64,000 nt of DNA from Bacillota bacterium. Its GTDB lineage: Bacteria; Bacillota; Clostridia; Acetivibrionales; JAEZXR01. The stretch is from NCBI GenBank assembly GCA_023419605.1, contig JAEZXR010000114.1, positions 73,407-137,406 of the forward strand, read 5' to 3'. Below, one piece after another: positions 7,308-16,928 of the stretch. The position numbers and the translations under genes are program-made. Within the stretch, counting starts at the first letter, position 1; each line of letters starts with the position of its first letter. Below the pieces are notes generated by a model, which saw only the letters and a program-made list of their open reading frames with translations, was not told where the DNA came from and searched no databases.

Positions 7308-8633
7308 ATGGAGTATATTGCTCAGATTAACAACAAATCGCGAATAGAGGAAGCAGAATTACAAAAACATGCGGGTGAAGTGGTAAAAATCTCCGGCATG
7401 ATACACAAAATCAGAGAAATGAGCGGGTTTGCCTTTGTTTTGCTGCGGACCCGGAGAGAGGTGCTTCAATGTGTCTATTCGGAAGAAAAGGCACGGTTTG
7501 ATCTAAAGGAGCTTACGGAAGGCTGCGCTGTGCGCATAGAAGGAGAAGTAGTCCCGGATGCCAGAGTGGCGGGCGGAGTGGAAATCCACATGATCGATAT
7601 GACGGTTTTATCCAGGCCGGCAGAAAGTTTGCCGGTGGTTATCAATAAAAAGAAGCTGGATATTTCTCTGGATACAAACCTGACCTATCGACCCATATCC
7701 CTGAGAAATCCAAGAGAACGGGCTATATTCAAAATTCAGGAGGGCATAGCGAGAGGATTCAGGGAATACCTGCTAAAGCAGGGCTTTACGGAGATTCGAA
7801 CACCGAAAATTGTCTTTGCCGGTGCCGAGGGCGGGGCCAATATATTCAACCTGGACTACTTCGGTAAACAGGTGTACCTGGCACAAAGTCCGCAATTTTA
7901 TAAACAGACCATGGTGGGTGTCTATGAACGGGTCTTTGAAATAGCTCCGGTCTACAGGGCGGAGAAGCATAATACCTCACGGCACTTGAACGAGTATACC
8001 AGTCTGGACCTGGAAATGGGCTTCATCCGGGACTTTACCGAAATCATGCAGATGGAGACCGGGATGCTTATATACATGTTCCAACTGCTGGAGGAGGAGT
8101 ATGGGAAGGAATTAGAGCTTTTAGAGGCAAAAGTTCCACACGTCGAAGCGATTCCTTCTATGAAGTTCATGGAGGCCAAGAATCTGATTGCTTCGGAATA
8201 TAAAAGAAAGATCACGGATTACCATGACTTTGAACCGGAAGAGGAGCAGCTCATCTGTGACTATGTGAAAAGGAATTTCAACAGTGAGTTCGTATTCATC
8301 ACGCATTACCCTTCTTCCAAAAGGCCTTTTTATGCCAAGGAAGACGAAAATGACAGGAACTATACTCTGAGCTTCGACCTGCTGTATAACGGGCTGGAAG
8401 TAACGACGGGGGGACAGCGGATTCACGATTACCAACAGCAGGTGGAAAAGATGCTCCAGCGGGGAATGAATCCCGAGGACTTTGAATCCTATTTGATGGT
8501 TCATAAATACGGCATCCCGCCTCACGGAGGGCTGGGTGCGGGGCTGGAGCGGCTGACCATGAAGTTCCTGGGCCTAGGTAATGTGCGGAATGCCTGCCTG
8601 TTTCCGCGGGATATGAACAGAGTGACACCGTAG
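7308..8633 (+). CDS. aspS: Aspartyl-tRNA synthetase, archaeal-type (possibly non-discriminating)
   Basis: Charges tRNA-Asp with aspartate (and tRNA-Asn if non-discriminating). It has 441 residues, short like archaeal AspRS (AspS2) rather than the roughly 590 of the usual bacterial enzyme, because the GAD insertion is absent. An OB-fold anticodon domain (about 20-110; VKISGMIHKIREMSGFAFVLLRT) is followed by the class II core with motif 2 (YRAEKHNTSRHLNEYTSLDLEMGF region, about 220-245) and motif 3 (GGLGAGLERLTMKFLGLGNV, near the C terminus). The FPRDMNRVTP ending is AspRS-like, not AsnRS-like. AAAGGTGAAGG gives a good ribosome binding site. Tandem Asp T-boxes control it. A second, bacterial AspRS may exist elsewhere in the genome. 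Confidence 0.93.
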   Translation: MEYIAQINNKSRIEEAELQKHAGEVVKISGMIHKIREMSGFAFVLLRTRREVLQCVYSEEKARFDLKELTEGCAVRIEGEVVPDARVAGGVEIHMIDMTVLSRPAESLPVVINKKKLDISLDTNLTYRPISLRNPRERAIFKIQEGIARGFREYLLKQGFTEIRTPKIVFAGAEGGANIFNLDYFGKQVYLAQSPQFYKQTMVGVYERVFEIAPVYRAEKHNTSRHLNEYTSLDLEMGFIRDFTEIMQMETGMLIYMFQLLEEEYGKELELLEAKVPHVEAIPSMKFMEAKNLIASEYKRKITDYHDFEPEEEQLICDYVKRNFNSEFVFITHYPSSKRPFYAKEDENDRNYTLSFDLLYNGLEVTTGGQRIHDYQQQVEKMLQRGMNPEDFESYLMVHKYGIPPHGGLGAGLERLTMKFLGLGNVRNACLFPRDMNRVTP

Positions 8634-8720
8634 GCTTGCGTGCAGGGGAGATCCCCTTCAGCGGTTTGAAAAAGAACCGCTGCCGGTAAAAATTTCATGT
8701 GAAAAGTTCAGAAAATGGAA

Positions 8721-8760
8721 GAGTGAACTTTAAACGGAATGTTTAGAGTTCACTCATTTT
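8721..8760 (+). terminator. Terminator after aspS
   Basis: GAGTGAACT (8721-8729) and AGTTCACTC (8747-8755) form a hairpin with an inner TAAAC/GTTTA helix, followed by ATTTTGT. Confidence 0.7.
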
Positions 8761-8804
8761 GTATTCCCGTAAAAGCGGTGCAAGAGCTGCATTTTTACCG
8801 TACC

Positions 8805-9815
8805 TTAGTCAGCGGCGGGATGAGCCGGCGTAAAAATACAGTCATAATAACGGAAAGCAGGAGTGAGGGTGCAATCCAAACCTGTGGAGTAGGAACGGCT
8901 GCTAATCCGTTCCAGCGCACTGTTCAAATCCAGGCTTCCCGATAGGTAGTTATGAATGACATCCAATAATTCGACTGCTTCCGCAACGGCCCTGTCAAAT
9001 AGTTCCGGGAAAGAGGCAGAGGAGCGGGCGGACTTATCCCAGGGCAGGGACCACGGCGTGTGCTTTAAGTTTAAATAGTCCAGTCCGTCGGTTATTTCTC
9101 CCGGATAAATCATATAGGCTGCAAGTTTCGCTGTTCCGATAAACTTTGACAGGAAAGAAAATGCTTGTTTTTTTATACCGGTCCTATCCCGTAAAAAGGA
9201 ATAAACCTGAAGCATGTCCTTCATGGCTGTACACACCTGGTTTACAGGCAGAATAAAGCCATGGGAATGTGAAATGGCGTCTGAAAGCATTTGACCGATC
9301 CATTGCGCTTGATTCGCCGGAACACGAATCCATTCATGGTACCGGATATCACCGGGGGACTGTCCGGTTTCGCGTTGAAGCATCAAATAATCCACAGCTG
9401 TTTCGAACCGATGATGGAAAAAGGTTTCCTTTTTTTTCAGGTCCTCTCCTTCCAGAGGGAATCCCGACTTGTAGAAAATGTAGGGGTGTGCCGTCAGGTC
9501 CAGCGCATAATGGCAGGCAAAACCGCAAATATAAGCGGTTAAGATATTTCTTTCCTCTCCGGATCGTTTTTTGCTATATTGAAGAGCGTTGGAGAAAAAC
9601 GCTCCCACATTTTTTACATGCATACACTCTCCAATTTTATTAACACCGCGGCTGCGTGTCCAGGGCCAGATACGGTAAAAGAAAAAGATATCCGGTCCCT
9701 GGGTGCCCAGGTTAAAAGCTTGCCTGTATTGGCGAAGGACCGGAGCTAAAGGCGTGTGCTCCAGCGAGGTAAGAAGTTTACTTCCACAGAGATAATGGGT
9801 CAACATCCCAGGCAT
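8805..9815 (-). CDS. Zinc-dependent phospholipase C-like protein
   Basis: 336 residues of the Zn_dep_PLPC family, the fold of clostridial alpha-toxin and Bacillus PlcC. Visible marks are THYLCG at the start, LGTQGPDIFFFY (about 37-48) with the metal Asp, and HYALDLTAHPYI (about 104-115) with the metal His and Asp residues. A long helical C-terminal part follows. No signal peptide is seen, so unlike secreted PLCs it is likely cytoplasmic; many clostridial relatives are the same and have no known substrate. GAAAGGAATGG precedes the ATG. It converges with aspS. Confidence 0.8.
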   Translation of the reverse strand: MPGMLTHYLCGSKLLTSLEHTPLAPVLRQYRQAFNLGTQGPDIFFFYRIWPWTRSRGVNKIGECMHVKNVGAFFSNALQYSKKRSGEERNILTAYICGFACHYALDLTAHPYIFYKSGFPLEGEDLKKKETFFHHRFETAVDYLMLQRETGQSPGDIRYHEWIRVPANQAQWIGQMLSDAISHSHGFILPVNQVCTAMKDMLQVYSFLRDRTGIKKQAFSFLSKFIGTAKLAAYMIYPGEITDGLDYLNLKHTPWSLPWDKSARSSASFPELFDRAVAEAVELLDVIHNYLSGSLDLNSALERISSRSYSTGLDCTLTPAFRYYDCIFTPAHPAAD

Positions 9816-10001
9816 TGTACCATTCCTTTCATAACAAATACTGCTACGCTGCTATTGTTTAGTTTTTTTGTAATTTCTATAGTTTGTATTATATACTAAC
9901 AATTTAATTATAGTATAAAAAACCTTACTTCTCGCGATTTAACCTAATTTTTACAGAGATCGGGATACGGCTTCGAAAGTACTTACTATAATAAAAAATA
10001 A

Positions 10002-10997
10002 AAGAATTGGCTGTTCAAGATTTTCCTTGTAATCGGTATTGCCTCCACGGCAGCGCTGACAGTGACCAGTCAATGGAAGGCAATTCTGATCTTATATATG
10101 ATAACTATCATCGGCTTTTCCGGTGCGAATTTATTTTATGATGCATTTCTTGTGGATGTAACCACGGAGGATCGAATGGACCGGGTTTCCACCTATGGTT
10201 TTGCCCTGGGATATATCGGAGGCAGTACCATACCCTTCGTAGCAGCAATTGCATTGATCCTGTTCGGCCCCAAAATCGGAGTTTCAACCCAGCTGGCTAC
10301 CCAGCTTTCCTTCCTGTTGACCGCCGTATGGTGGGGGGCCTTTTCCATCCCCATCTTGAAAAATGTCCGGCAGGTTTATTATATCGAACATGAACCTTGG
10401 ATGGTGCTCAACAGCTTTAAACGTCTGATGGCTACCTTCCGCGGTCTCAGCAAGCACAAGCCCATATTCCTGTTTCTTTTGGCCTATTTCTTTTATATTG
10501 ACGGAGTTAATACGATTATTCATATGGCCACTGTCTTTGGAGATAGTGTGGGGGTTGGCAGCAATTCATTGCTTTTGGCACTTCTTGTTACACAGATTGT
10601 TGCATTTCCCTGTGCTATCCTCTTCGGAAAGCTGGCAAAAAGGTTTGGCAGTGACAAGATGATCCTGGTGGGAATTGTGATCTATATTCTTATTTGCCTG
10701 CTGGGATACCGCCTATCCTCCACTGTAGAGTTCTGGATTCTGGCTTTGCTGGTAGCCACTTCCCAGGGAGGAATTCAGGCCCTTTCCAGATCCTATTTCG
10801 GAAAGATGATTCCCAAGGAAAATGCCAACGAGTTCTTTGGCTTTTATGATATCTTCGGAAAGTTTGCAGCCATCATGGGGCCTGCACTATATGGTATTTG
10901 CAGCCAACTGACCGGTCAATCCCGATATGGAGTTCTGAGTGTGATGCTATTATTTTTCATTGGGGGATTTTTATTTATTATCATACCGAAAAAGTAG
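10002..10997 (+). pseudogene. MFS transporter of the Atg22-like (UMF1) family, 5'-truncated
   Basis: The frame opens right after a TAA at 9999 and immediately reads NWLFKIFLVIGIASTAALTV, which is mid-protein sequence in this family. The usual first about 90 residues, with the first two or three helices, are missing and no start codon with a ribosome binding site is present (GTG at 10062 is the first candidate, far inside). The rest is well conserved: IGFSGANLFYDAFLVDV, GFALGYIGG, ATSQGGIQALSRSYFGKMIP and a C-terminal helix. Intact proteins have about 420 residues; here about 330 remain. The family is named from yeast vacuolar amino-acid effluxers; bacterial substrates are unknown. A fragment is more likely than a short functional form. 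Confidence 0.75.
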
Positions 10998-11028
10998 CGG
11001 TCCACGGACAATAAATACCACAGCAATG

Positions 11029-11085
11029 AAAACCTGTGTCAAAGAGACAGATTTGCATCGTCTCTTTGACACAGGTTTTTCATTT
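11029..11085 (+). terminator. Strong intrinsic terminator
   Basis: A 20-bp perfect stem (11029-11048 with 11060-11079; core CCTGTGTC/GACACAGG and AAAGAGAC/GTCTCTTT), an 11-nt loop and TTTTTCATTTT. It would stop transcription coming from the truncated MFS gene. Confidence 0.9.
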
Positions 11086-11196
11086 TGTGATCAGGAATTC
11101 TGTCATAAAAAGAGATATCACGCGGTTCTTAATAATTTGTTAACAAATTCACCGTAAATACTCCACAAATTCGCCACAAATACGTCACATAAATCG

Positions 11197-11224
11197 TTTA
11201 CAATGTTTTACAGGCATGTATAAC
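11197..11224 (+). promoter_or_regulatory. Candidate promoter for the LTA-synthase-like gene
   Basis: TTTACA (11197-11202), 16-nt spacer, TATAAC (11219-11224). The leader of about 130 nt contains a small hairpin, GGAGGAG-TTATT-CTCCTCC at about 11229-11247. Nothing else is recognised between 11086 and 11362. Confidence 0.55.
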
Positions 11225-11362
11225 TTAAGGAGGAGTTATTCTCCTCCCTTTGAATAAACGTCCGGGCGAGTTGGTGCTGGCCTAAATGCAAGTATTTATT
11301 ACAGCGCAAGGTTATTACGCTGTATGCCTACTATTTTATTTAGACAGAGGAGACTTAGTAAA

Positions 11363-13837
11363 ATGAAATATAAGATCAATAGGATTATCTTTATTATAGT
11401 ATTAGTGTTTTGTATTCTGGATATTTTGAACATCTCAAACGAGATACTGCAGTTTATTACAGGCATCATCAGTTGTATAGCTATATTTTATCTGGGAGCT
11501 TCACGGTTTGCATTAAAAAAGGCGAAGGGGATCGAACTGCTGGTTATAAATTTGGTGGTTTTATTCATTACAGCCCCATATAAGGTGTATCTGTTTAATA
11601 TATTTGTATTATCTGCACTGGTATGGATCGCCATTACCCCTACGTTGATCAAATATAAAAGAATCTTTGGCGCTACGGTAATTTTTGCAATTTTGACGGT
11701 ATATTTGTGCGCCTTATTCGGAATCAATATTCCTCTATTTCCGATTGTATATTATCCTGTCTATGTACTCGGATATAGGGTAAACAATAAGAAATTTCAG
11801 AAGGATAAGGGGACGTGGAAAAGTATAGCATTAAATATTTTTTTCCCTCTATTGCTGCTGCTGCCGGTATGCTTCAAAGCCCAGGAAATGTTCATCGATA
11901 AGGAAATGCTGTTTTTAAGATTATATGCGGCAGGACCTGCAACAGCGTTATATTTGCCGGTAATCACACTTTTTTATTTATGGATGTCCCTGAGTATAAG
12001 CGTGCTCCTGTATCTTTCCACTACCAAGGATCCTGAGGGCAGTCCGGCCGCGGAGGAAATAGGGACGGACCTGGGCAGGATGAAAAAGGCTGCAAACAAC
12101 CTTATTAAATTCCTTTTGGTTCTATGTGTGATGCTGTTCCTCGGTGAGTATACACTGTGGGGGCAATGGGGCGCTGCTTTTGATAACATGCTGGCTCCTC
12201 AGGGAATATTGAATCTACTGTTTTTGGCAGCCGTTTATCTAACGCTGATATCAATCCTGGGAAGAGGACTGGCTACAGCATTGCTGTCAGTAACAACACT
12301 GGTACTGGCAGTGGCGAATTTTATAAAGATTAAATTTTTTAATGAACCTTTTTACCCGTGGGATATTTATCTTGTCAAAAATGCAATTATGATTTCAAAA
12401 CGGTATATTGATTTCAAGATCGTTGCTCTGCTGATTTTCTTCGGGGCCGGCCTTGTATTTATCCTTATCCGATACAGGGGATTCTTCAAAAGGGCTTTCG
12501 CATGCAAGCCTGTATTTGCCTTGGTGCCGCTGGCGGCATGCACCATCATGGCCAATGCAGTGATGCTGGGCAATTCCGGCTATTTAAGCGAGTTGAATAT
12601 GGGGAAATCCTGGTATGTAGGCATGGGGGAGATGTTGGGCAACGGGATGTTCATACAGAACTTCTTTTACCTTACGGAATTGAACGAATATATAACCACT
12701 GCGCCGAAGGAGTATTCCTATGAGAAAATGATGGAAATTAACGAGATGCTGGGTACGAACCGTAAGGAACAAGCCGGTACGGAAGAGAAGCCCAATATTA
12801 TTATTGTCATGAGCGAAACGTTCTGGGATCCTACCAAGTTGAATGGCGTTTCCTTTACAAAAGATATTACCGAAAACCTTAAAAAGTACCAAAAGGGTGA
12901 GATCGTATCGCCTGTGTTTGGTGGTGGGACTGCCAACACGGAATTTGAGGCATTGACCGGGCTGTCTACGTTTTTTATGAATCCGGGGATCATCCCTTAT
13001 AACGTATATTTACGAAGGGATACTCCAAGTATCGCATCTGTTTTAAGGGATAACGGCTACAGTACCACTGCGATCCATCCCAATACAGGCGAATTTTATA
13101 ACAGAACTACCGTGTACAAGCATTTTGGATTTGATGAATTTATTGATAGCAATGGTTTTACGTCCATGGATATAAAAGGTACCAATGTTTCCGACGATAG
13201 TGTCGTAGATAAAATCCTCACAGTTTTAAATAAAGAGGATGACAAACCCAAATTCATATTTGCAGTTACCATGCAAAATCATGATCCGTACTATGACGTT
13301 TATGATGACTTGGAAGTACAGGCCGAATCGGATAAGCTGGATGACGTGGAAACTTCCATATTGAGCAACTATGCACAAGGAATTTACGACGCGGATCGAT
13401 CCCTGGGAAAGCTCATTGAAGAAGTCAATGAGATGGATACGCCTACCGTAGTGTATTTTTTTGGAGACCACCTTCCCAGATTGGGGAGCCCCAGGGGGAT
13501 CTACGACATCTATAATAAATTGGACTTTTTTAGCGACATAGAGCATATTCAGGCAGATATCCAGCTTTATGAGACTCCGCTGGTGGCATGGGCAAATTAT
13601 AAGGCCATGGATGATTTCAATACGCCGATTTCACCTGCACATATTGCCTATGAGGTATTAAAGGATTCACGGATCAACCCTCCGAATTACTTCAATATCC
13701 TGGATGAACTGCGGAAAGTATTCCCGGTCCTGCAGAATAACGTGAATGAAAAGGAGAGCGTGGAGGGCGATCTTGTACAGGTCTACAAACTCATACAATA
13801 TGACTTGCTTTTTGGAAAACAATATCTGAATTCATAA
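11363..13837 (+). CDS. LTA-synthase-like phosphoglycerol transferase (alkaline phosphatase superfamily)
   Basis: 824-residue membrane enzyme. Roughly the first 430 residues hold about 11-12 hydrophobic helices; the C-terminal extracellular domain (about 475-800) is the sulfatase-fold catalytic domain of LtaS/MdoB proteins. Metal and active-site marks are MSETFWDPTKL (Glu485), GGGTANTEFEAL (nucleophile Thr523), HPNTGEFYNRTTVYKHFGFD, and FFGDHLPRLG (Asp702, His703). Family members move glycerol-phosphate from phosphatidylglycerol onto teichoic acids or glycans; the long membrane part is bigger than the five helices of LtaS, so this may be a different polymerase or a wall-glycan modifier. I chose the ATG at 11363, after GAGGAG. 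It is monocistronic with its own promoter and terminator. Confidence 0.85.
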   Translation: MKYKINRIIFIIVLVFCILDILNISNEILQFITGIISCIAIFYLGASRFALKKAKGIELLVINLVVLFITAPYKVYLFNIFVLSALVWIAITPTLIKYKRIFGATVIFAILTVYLCALFGINIPLFPIVYYPVYVLGYRVNNKKFQKDKGTWKSIALNIFFPLLLLLPVCFKAQEMFIDKEMLFLRLYAAGPATALYLPVITLFYLWMSLSISVLLYLSTTKDPEGSPAAEEIGTDLGRMKKAANNLIKFLLVLCVMLFLGEYTLWGQWGAAFDNMLAPQGILNLLFLAAVYLTLISILGRGLATALLSVTTLVLAVANFIKIKFFNEPFYPWDIYLVKNAIMISKRYIDFKIVALLIFFGAGLVFILIRYRGFFKRAFACKPVFALVPLAACTIMANAVMLGNSGYLSELNMGKSWYVGMGEMLGNGMFIQNFFYLTELNEYITTAPKEYSYEKMMEINEMLGTNRKEQAGTEEKPNIIIVMSETFWDPTKLNGVSFTKDITENLKKYQKGEIVSPVFGGGTANTEFEALTGLSTFFMNPGIIPYNVYLRRDTPSIASVLRDNGYSTTAIHPNTGEFYNRTTVYKHFGFDEFIDSNGFTSMDIKGTNVSDDSVVDKILTVLNKEDDKPKFIFAVTMQNHDPYYDVYDDLEVQAESDKLDDVETSILSNYAQGIYDADRSLGKLIEEVNEMDTPTVVYFFGDHLPRLGSPRGIYDIYNKLDFFSDIEHIQADIQLYETPLVAWANYKAMDDFNTPISPAHIAYEVLKDSRINPPNYFNILDELRKVFPVLQNNVNEKESVEGDLVQVYKLIQYDLLFGKQYLNS

Positions 13838-13862
13838 AAATAAATAGAGTGCAGCAGACATA

Positions 13863-13908
13863 GAATTCAAAGCCCGGTGTGAAGTTTTCACACCGGGCTT
13901 TAAAATTC
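13863..13908 (+). terminator. Terminator between LTA-like gene and ger operon
   Basis: AAAGCCCGGTGTGAA (13869-13883) pairs perfectly with its complement at 13887-13901 over a 3-nt loop. The flanking GAATT/AATTC adds more pairing. The T-run is short, so it may terminate in either direction. Confidence 0.75.
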
Positions 13909-13974
13909 ATGTCTTTTTTTTCAGTAGAGGGGGAATACTTATTGATAAAAATACAACGGGAAGGAGCTGTGAAA

Positions 13975-15495
13975 TTGTCTACTTCTAAGGAGGGAAAAAA
14001 TAATAACAAGACAGTGGAGCACGAGGAAAAAATGGAGGAGATGAAGCTTACGGGGAGCAACATAAAAAAAGTGCTTTCCGGCAGCAATGATATCGAATTC
14101 CGTGATTTATATATAAATAGCAGCGAAAACCTACCTGTTACTTTTGTTTGCATTGATGGACTGGTTGATGCAAAAGCCGTAAATGATGACATACTAAAGC
14201 CCTTGACTCAGGAAAGAGTATTTCGTGAGGCAAAAAATTTGAAAGAAGCCATTTCATTGATTGAGAAAGGGGTAGTGTATCATTTTCGGTTAAAAACCAG
14301 GCATAAAGTATCCGAATGCATCCACGATATTTTAGACGGTTCCGTCGCTCTGATCTTTGACGGTGAAGAAACAGCACTTACCTTTGACATAAAAGGATTG
14401 GAAAAAAGGAACATCGAGGAGCCGGCCAATGAAAATGTTCTTAAGGGTGCCAAGGACTCCTTTATTGAGATTTTACGGGTAAATACATCGCTTGTGCGCC
14501 GGAAAATCAGAAACAAAAATTTGAAAATCATTGAATTACGGGTTGGGAAGCAGACACAAACTGCCCTCGCTGTTGTGTATATTGCAGGAATTACGAATAA
14601 AAGACTTCTGGATGAACTGTTGAAACGGCTGCACAGCATCGAAATTGATGGTGCCATCAACACGGGGAATATTGAGGAGTACATTGTCGACCGGAAGTTT
14701 TCCATTTTTCCGCAGATTATGTATACCGAACGTACGGATAAATTTTGCCAAAACATACTGGACGGCAGAGTGGGCCTCCTTATTGACGGACTCCCTGCTG
14801 CATATATCATTCCTGCCGTTATCAATATGTTTTTTCAGGCGCCGGAAGATTATGCCCAGAACTATTTTGTCAGCTCCGTGATCCGCTTTATACGTTACAT
14901 GTCGGCCCTTGTCACGCTGATGCTGCCGGGCTTTTATATATCCATAACTACTTTTCACCCGGAAATGATCCCTACAGATCTTGCCGTATCCATTATTCAA
15001 AGCAAGGAAGGAGTACCCTTTCCTACCTTTGTTGAGGTTATTTTCATGCTCATTGCCTTCGAGTTGCTGCTGGAAGCCGGACTGCGGCTTCCAAAGTCCG
15101 TCGGACAGGCTGTATCCATTGTAGGTGCTCTGGTTGTGGGAGAAGCTGCTGTAACGGCAAAACTTGTGTCTCCCGCAGTTGTGATTGTTATTGCAGTGAC
15201 GGGAATTGCCGGTTTTGTGATACCGAACCAGGATCTGTCAAATTCCCTGCGCCTTTGCAGGTTTCTGCTGGTTTCCGGGTCTATCATTGCAGGGCTATTC
15301 GGGCTCACCATCGGAGTTATACTATTGTTTTATTCAATGGCGCAGATGGAAACCTTCGGAGTTCCCTATTTGTCTCCTTATGTGGCCAATGAAGGGCGGG
15401 AGCTCACACAGGATACAGTGATCCGCTTGCCCTTGTTCATGATGAAAAAGCGTCCTACAAGCCTTAGAACTACAAACCATAAACGACAGAAATAG
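13975..15495 (+). CDS. Spore germination receptor A subunit (GerA family)
   Basis: Subunit A of a germinant receptor in the inner spore membrane. About 250 hydrophilic residues (IKKVLSGSNDIEFRDLYI, then VCIDGLVDAKAVNDDILKPL) are followed by a membrane domain of about five helices (VINMFFQAPEDYAQNYF, RYMSALVTLMLPGFYISITTFHPEMIPTDLA, AVSIVGALVVGEAAV). The chosen start is TTG at 13975, eight bases after AAGGAG; another TTG near 13942 after GAGGGGG is possible. The in-frame GTG at 13879 lies inside the terminator hairpin and is rejected. First gene of a ger operon in the order A-C-small-B. Confidence 0.93.
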   Translation: MSTSKEGKNNNKTVEHEEKMEEMKLTGSNIKKVLSGSNDIEFRDLYINSSENLPVTFVCIDGLVDAKAVNDDILKPLTQERVFREAKNLKEAISLIEKGVVYHFRLKTRHKVSECIHDILDGSVALIFDGEETALTFDIKGLEKRNIEEPANENVLKGAKDSFIEILRVNTSLVRRKIRNKNLKIIELRVGKQTQTALAVVYIAGITNKRLLDELLKRLHSIEIDGAINTGNIEEYIVDRKFSIFPQIMYTERTDKFCQNILDGRVGLLIDGLPAAYIIPAVINMFFQAPEDYAQNYFVSSVIRFIRYMSALVTLMLPGFYISITTFHPEMIPTDLAVSIIQSKEGVPFPTFVEVIFMLIAFELLLEAGLRLPKSVGQAVSIVGALVVGEAAVTAKLVSPAVVIVIAVTGIAGFVIPNQDLSNSLRLCRFLLVSGSIIAGLFGLTIGVILLFYSMAQMETFGVPYLSPYVANEGRELTQDTVIRLPLFMMKKRPTSLRTTNHKRQK

Positions 15496-15505
15496 AGGTA
15501 CCGGT

Positions 15506-16720
15506 ATGAAAAGGAGCATAATAGGCTGTATGGTGTTGTTTATATGTGTAGCTGCTGTAACGGCTTGCAGTTCCAAAAACATGCCGAATCGCAGAGAGAT
15601 TGATGAAATGGAGCTGGTAAGGGTGGTAGGGATTGATAAATCTCCAGCAGACCCTGAAATGATCCAGCTCAGTGCCGCCAGTAAGGAACAATCCACTGCA
15701 GGAAACAAAGGGGGAGAGCTAGGTACTGGAAAACCCAAGTCTTTTTTGTTCCTGTCGGAGGGAAAGACAGTCTTTGATGCCGCCAGAACCATTCAAACCC
15801 ATACCGATAAAAAGTTCTTTTGGGGACATGTGGATTTTATTCTTATGGGGGAGGAGGCTGCAAGGGATGATATAGGCAAATATCTGGACTTTTTCTCCCG
15901 GGATGGTGAACTTCGCCTGGACACGAGGGTTTTTCTGGTAAAAGGAACTTCTGCCAGGGAGCTTCTGGAAAAGGTATCGGGTAGTGAAGTCTTTGTGGCT
16001 GACCAGCTGAAAAGCTTGGAAAAGAACGTTGAGATGCTCAGCATATCGGAAGCCATGGAGTTGATAGAACTCATGGAGGAACTGGATAAAGGCCATTCGG
16101 CAGGCGTTGTCCCTTCTCTTTTTTTAACGGAACATTCCGGGGAACATAGGGGTTCTTCGGAAGAAAAGACGAAGAATATAGAGGTGGATGGATATGCTGT
16201 TATAAAGGAGTTTAAACTGATCGACTTTGTCGGTAGGCCCTACTCAAGAGGATATAACTTCATAAAAAACAAAGCCCGTTCCATGGTCATTGAAGTGGAA
16301 GACCCTGCTGGAAAAGCGATAGCCCTTGAATTGATAGATAGCCGTACCCGCATAATTCCGGAATTTGAAGGGGATCAGCTGAAAAAAGTCATTTTTGAGA
16401 CTACATTTTCCAGTAATATTGACGAGGTTCATTCCCGAGCGGACGTATTTAATGAAGAAACTTTAACATGGCTGGAGGAAAAGCAGTCACAGAAAATAAA
16501 AGAGGAGATGGAGTATGTTATTGCACTGGCTCAAAAAAATAAAGCCGACTTTTTGGACTTGGGCCACATCATTAATATGAAGCATCCCTATAAATGGCAT
16601 GCGATCAAGGAACAATGGAATAAAATCTTCCCTGACCTGAAGACGGATGTGAAAGTAAAATCTAAAATTATGAGAACTTACGATATAAAGGAACCTATAG
16701 GATACCAAGGAGGCCAGTAA
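15506..16720 (+). CDS. Spore germination lipoprotein C subunit (Ger(x)C family)
   Basis: 404-residue lipoprotein of the germinant receptor. The signal peptide ends in the lipobox VTAC (Cys21). The family hallmarks REIDEMELVRVVGIDK (about 32-47) and the three-domain GerBC layout are present, including FFWGHVDFILMGEEAARDDIGKYLDFFSRDGELRLDTRVFLVKG in the middle. The C terminus (QKIKEEMEYVIALAQKNKADFLDLGHII) matches the last domain. It starts 10 nt after gerA and is followed one base later by the small membrane protein gene. Confidence 0.93.
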   Translation: MKRSIIGCMVLFICVAAVTACSSKNMPNRREIDEMELVRVVGIDKSPADPEMIQLSAASKEQSTAGNKGGELGTGKPKSFLFLSEGKTVFDAARTIQTHTDKKFFWGHVDFILMGEEAARDDIGKYLDFFSRDGELRLDTRVFLVKGTSARELLEKVSGSEVFVADQLKSLEKNVEMLSISEAMELIELMEELDKGHSAGVVPSLFLTEHSGEHRGSSEEKTKNIEVDGYAVIKEFKLIDFVGRPYSRGYNFIKNKARSMVIEVEDPAGKAIALELIDSRTRIIPEFEGDQLKKVIFETTFSSNIDEVHSRADVFNEETLTWLEEKQSQKIKEEMEYVIALAQKNKADFLDLGHIINMKHPYKWHAIKEQWNKIFPDLKTDVKVKSKIMRTYDIKEPIGYQGGQ

Positions 16721-16721
16721 T

Positions 16722-16922
16722 ATGGCATATTTCTATATAATCATGGTGGTGCTGGGAGTTGTGGATATGAAAGAGCTGCGAAATGCCGGACATAGGAAAG
16801 ATATTATTGTGTATATAGGAAGTATGCTGGTTATAGGGGTTTTTGCATACTTCTATTTTTCCGATCCTTATGGCAGAAGCTTTACGAATCTGCTTCTTTC
16901 CTTATTTAATTTGAAGGGGTGA
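16722..16922 (+). CDS. Small two-helix membrane protein in the ger operon
   Basis: 66 residues with two hydrophobic stretches (about 2-16 and 29-47) separated by a short charged loop, DMKELRNAGHRKD. AAGGAGG lies inside the end of gerC and the ATG follows the gerC stop by one base, so it is clearly translated with its neighbours. A fourth small membrane protein occurs in some ger operons of Bacillus (the D-type subunit) and modulates the receptor; whether this one is related cannot be judged from so short a sequence. Confidence 0.75.
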   Translation: MAYFYIIMVVLGVVDMKELRNAGHRKDIIVYIGSMLVIGVFAYFYFSDPYGRSFTNLLLSLFNLKG

Positions 16923-16928
16923 GTGTTA

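Noticed and set aside
6544..7330. Short open frames in the aspS leader (for example 6544-6867 and 7133-7330)
   Set aside because: They run through T-box and hairpin elements whose structure explains the sequence; there are no good start signals and no homology.
13879..13974. Longer N terminus for the GerA-type protein from GTG 13879
   Set aside because: The codon lies within a perfect terminator hairpin and the added residues do not resemble the family; TTG 13975 has a proper ribosome binding site.
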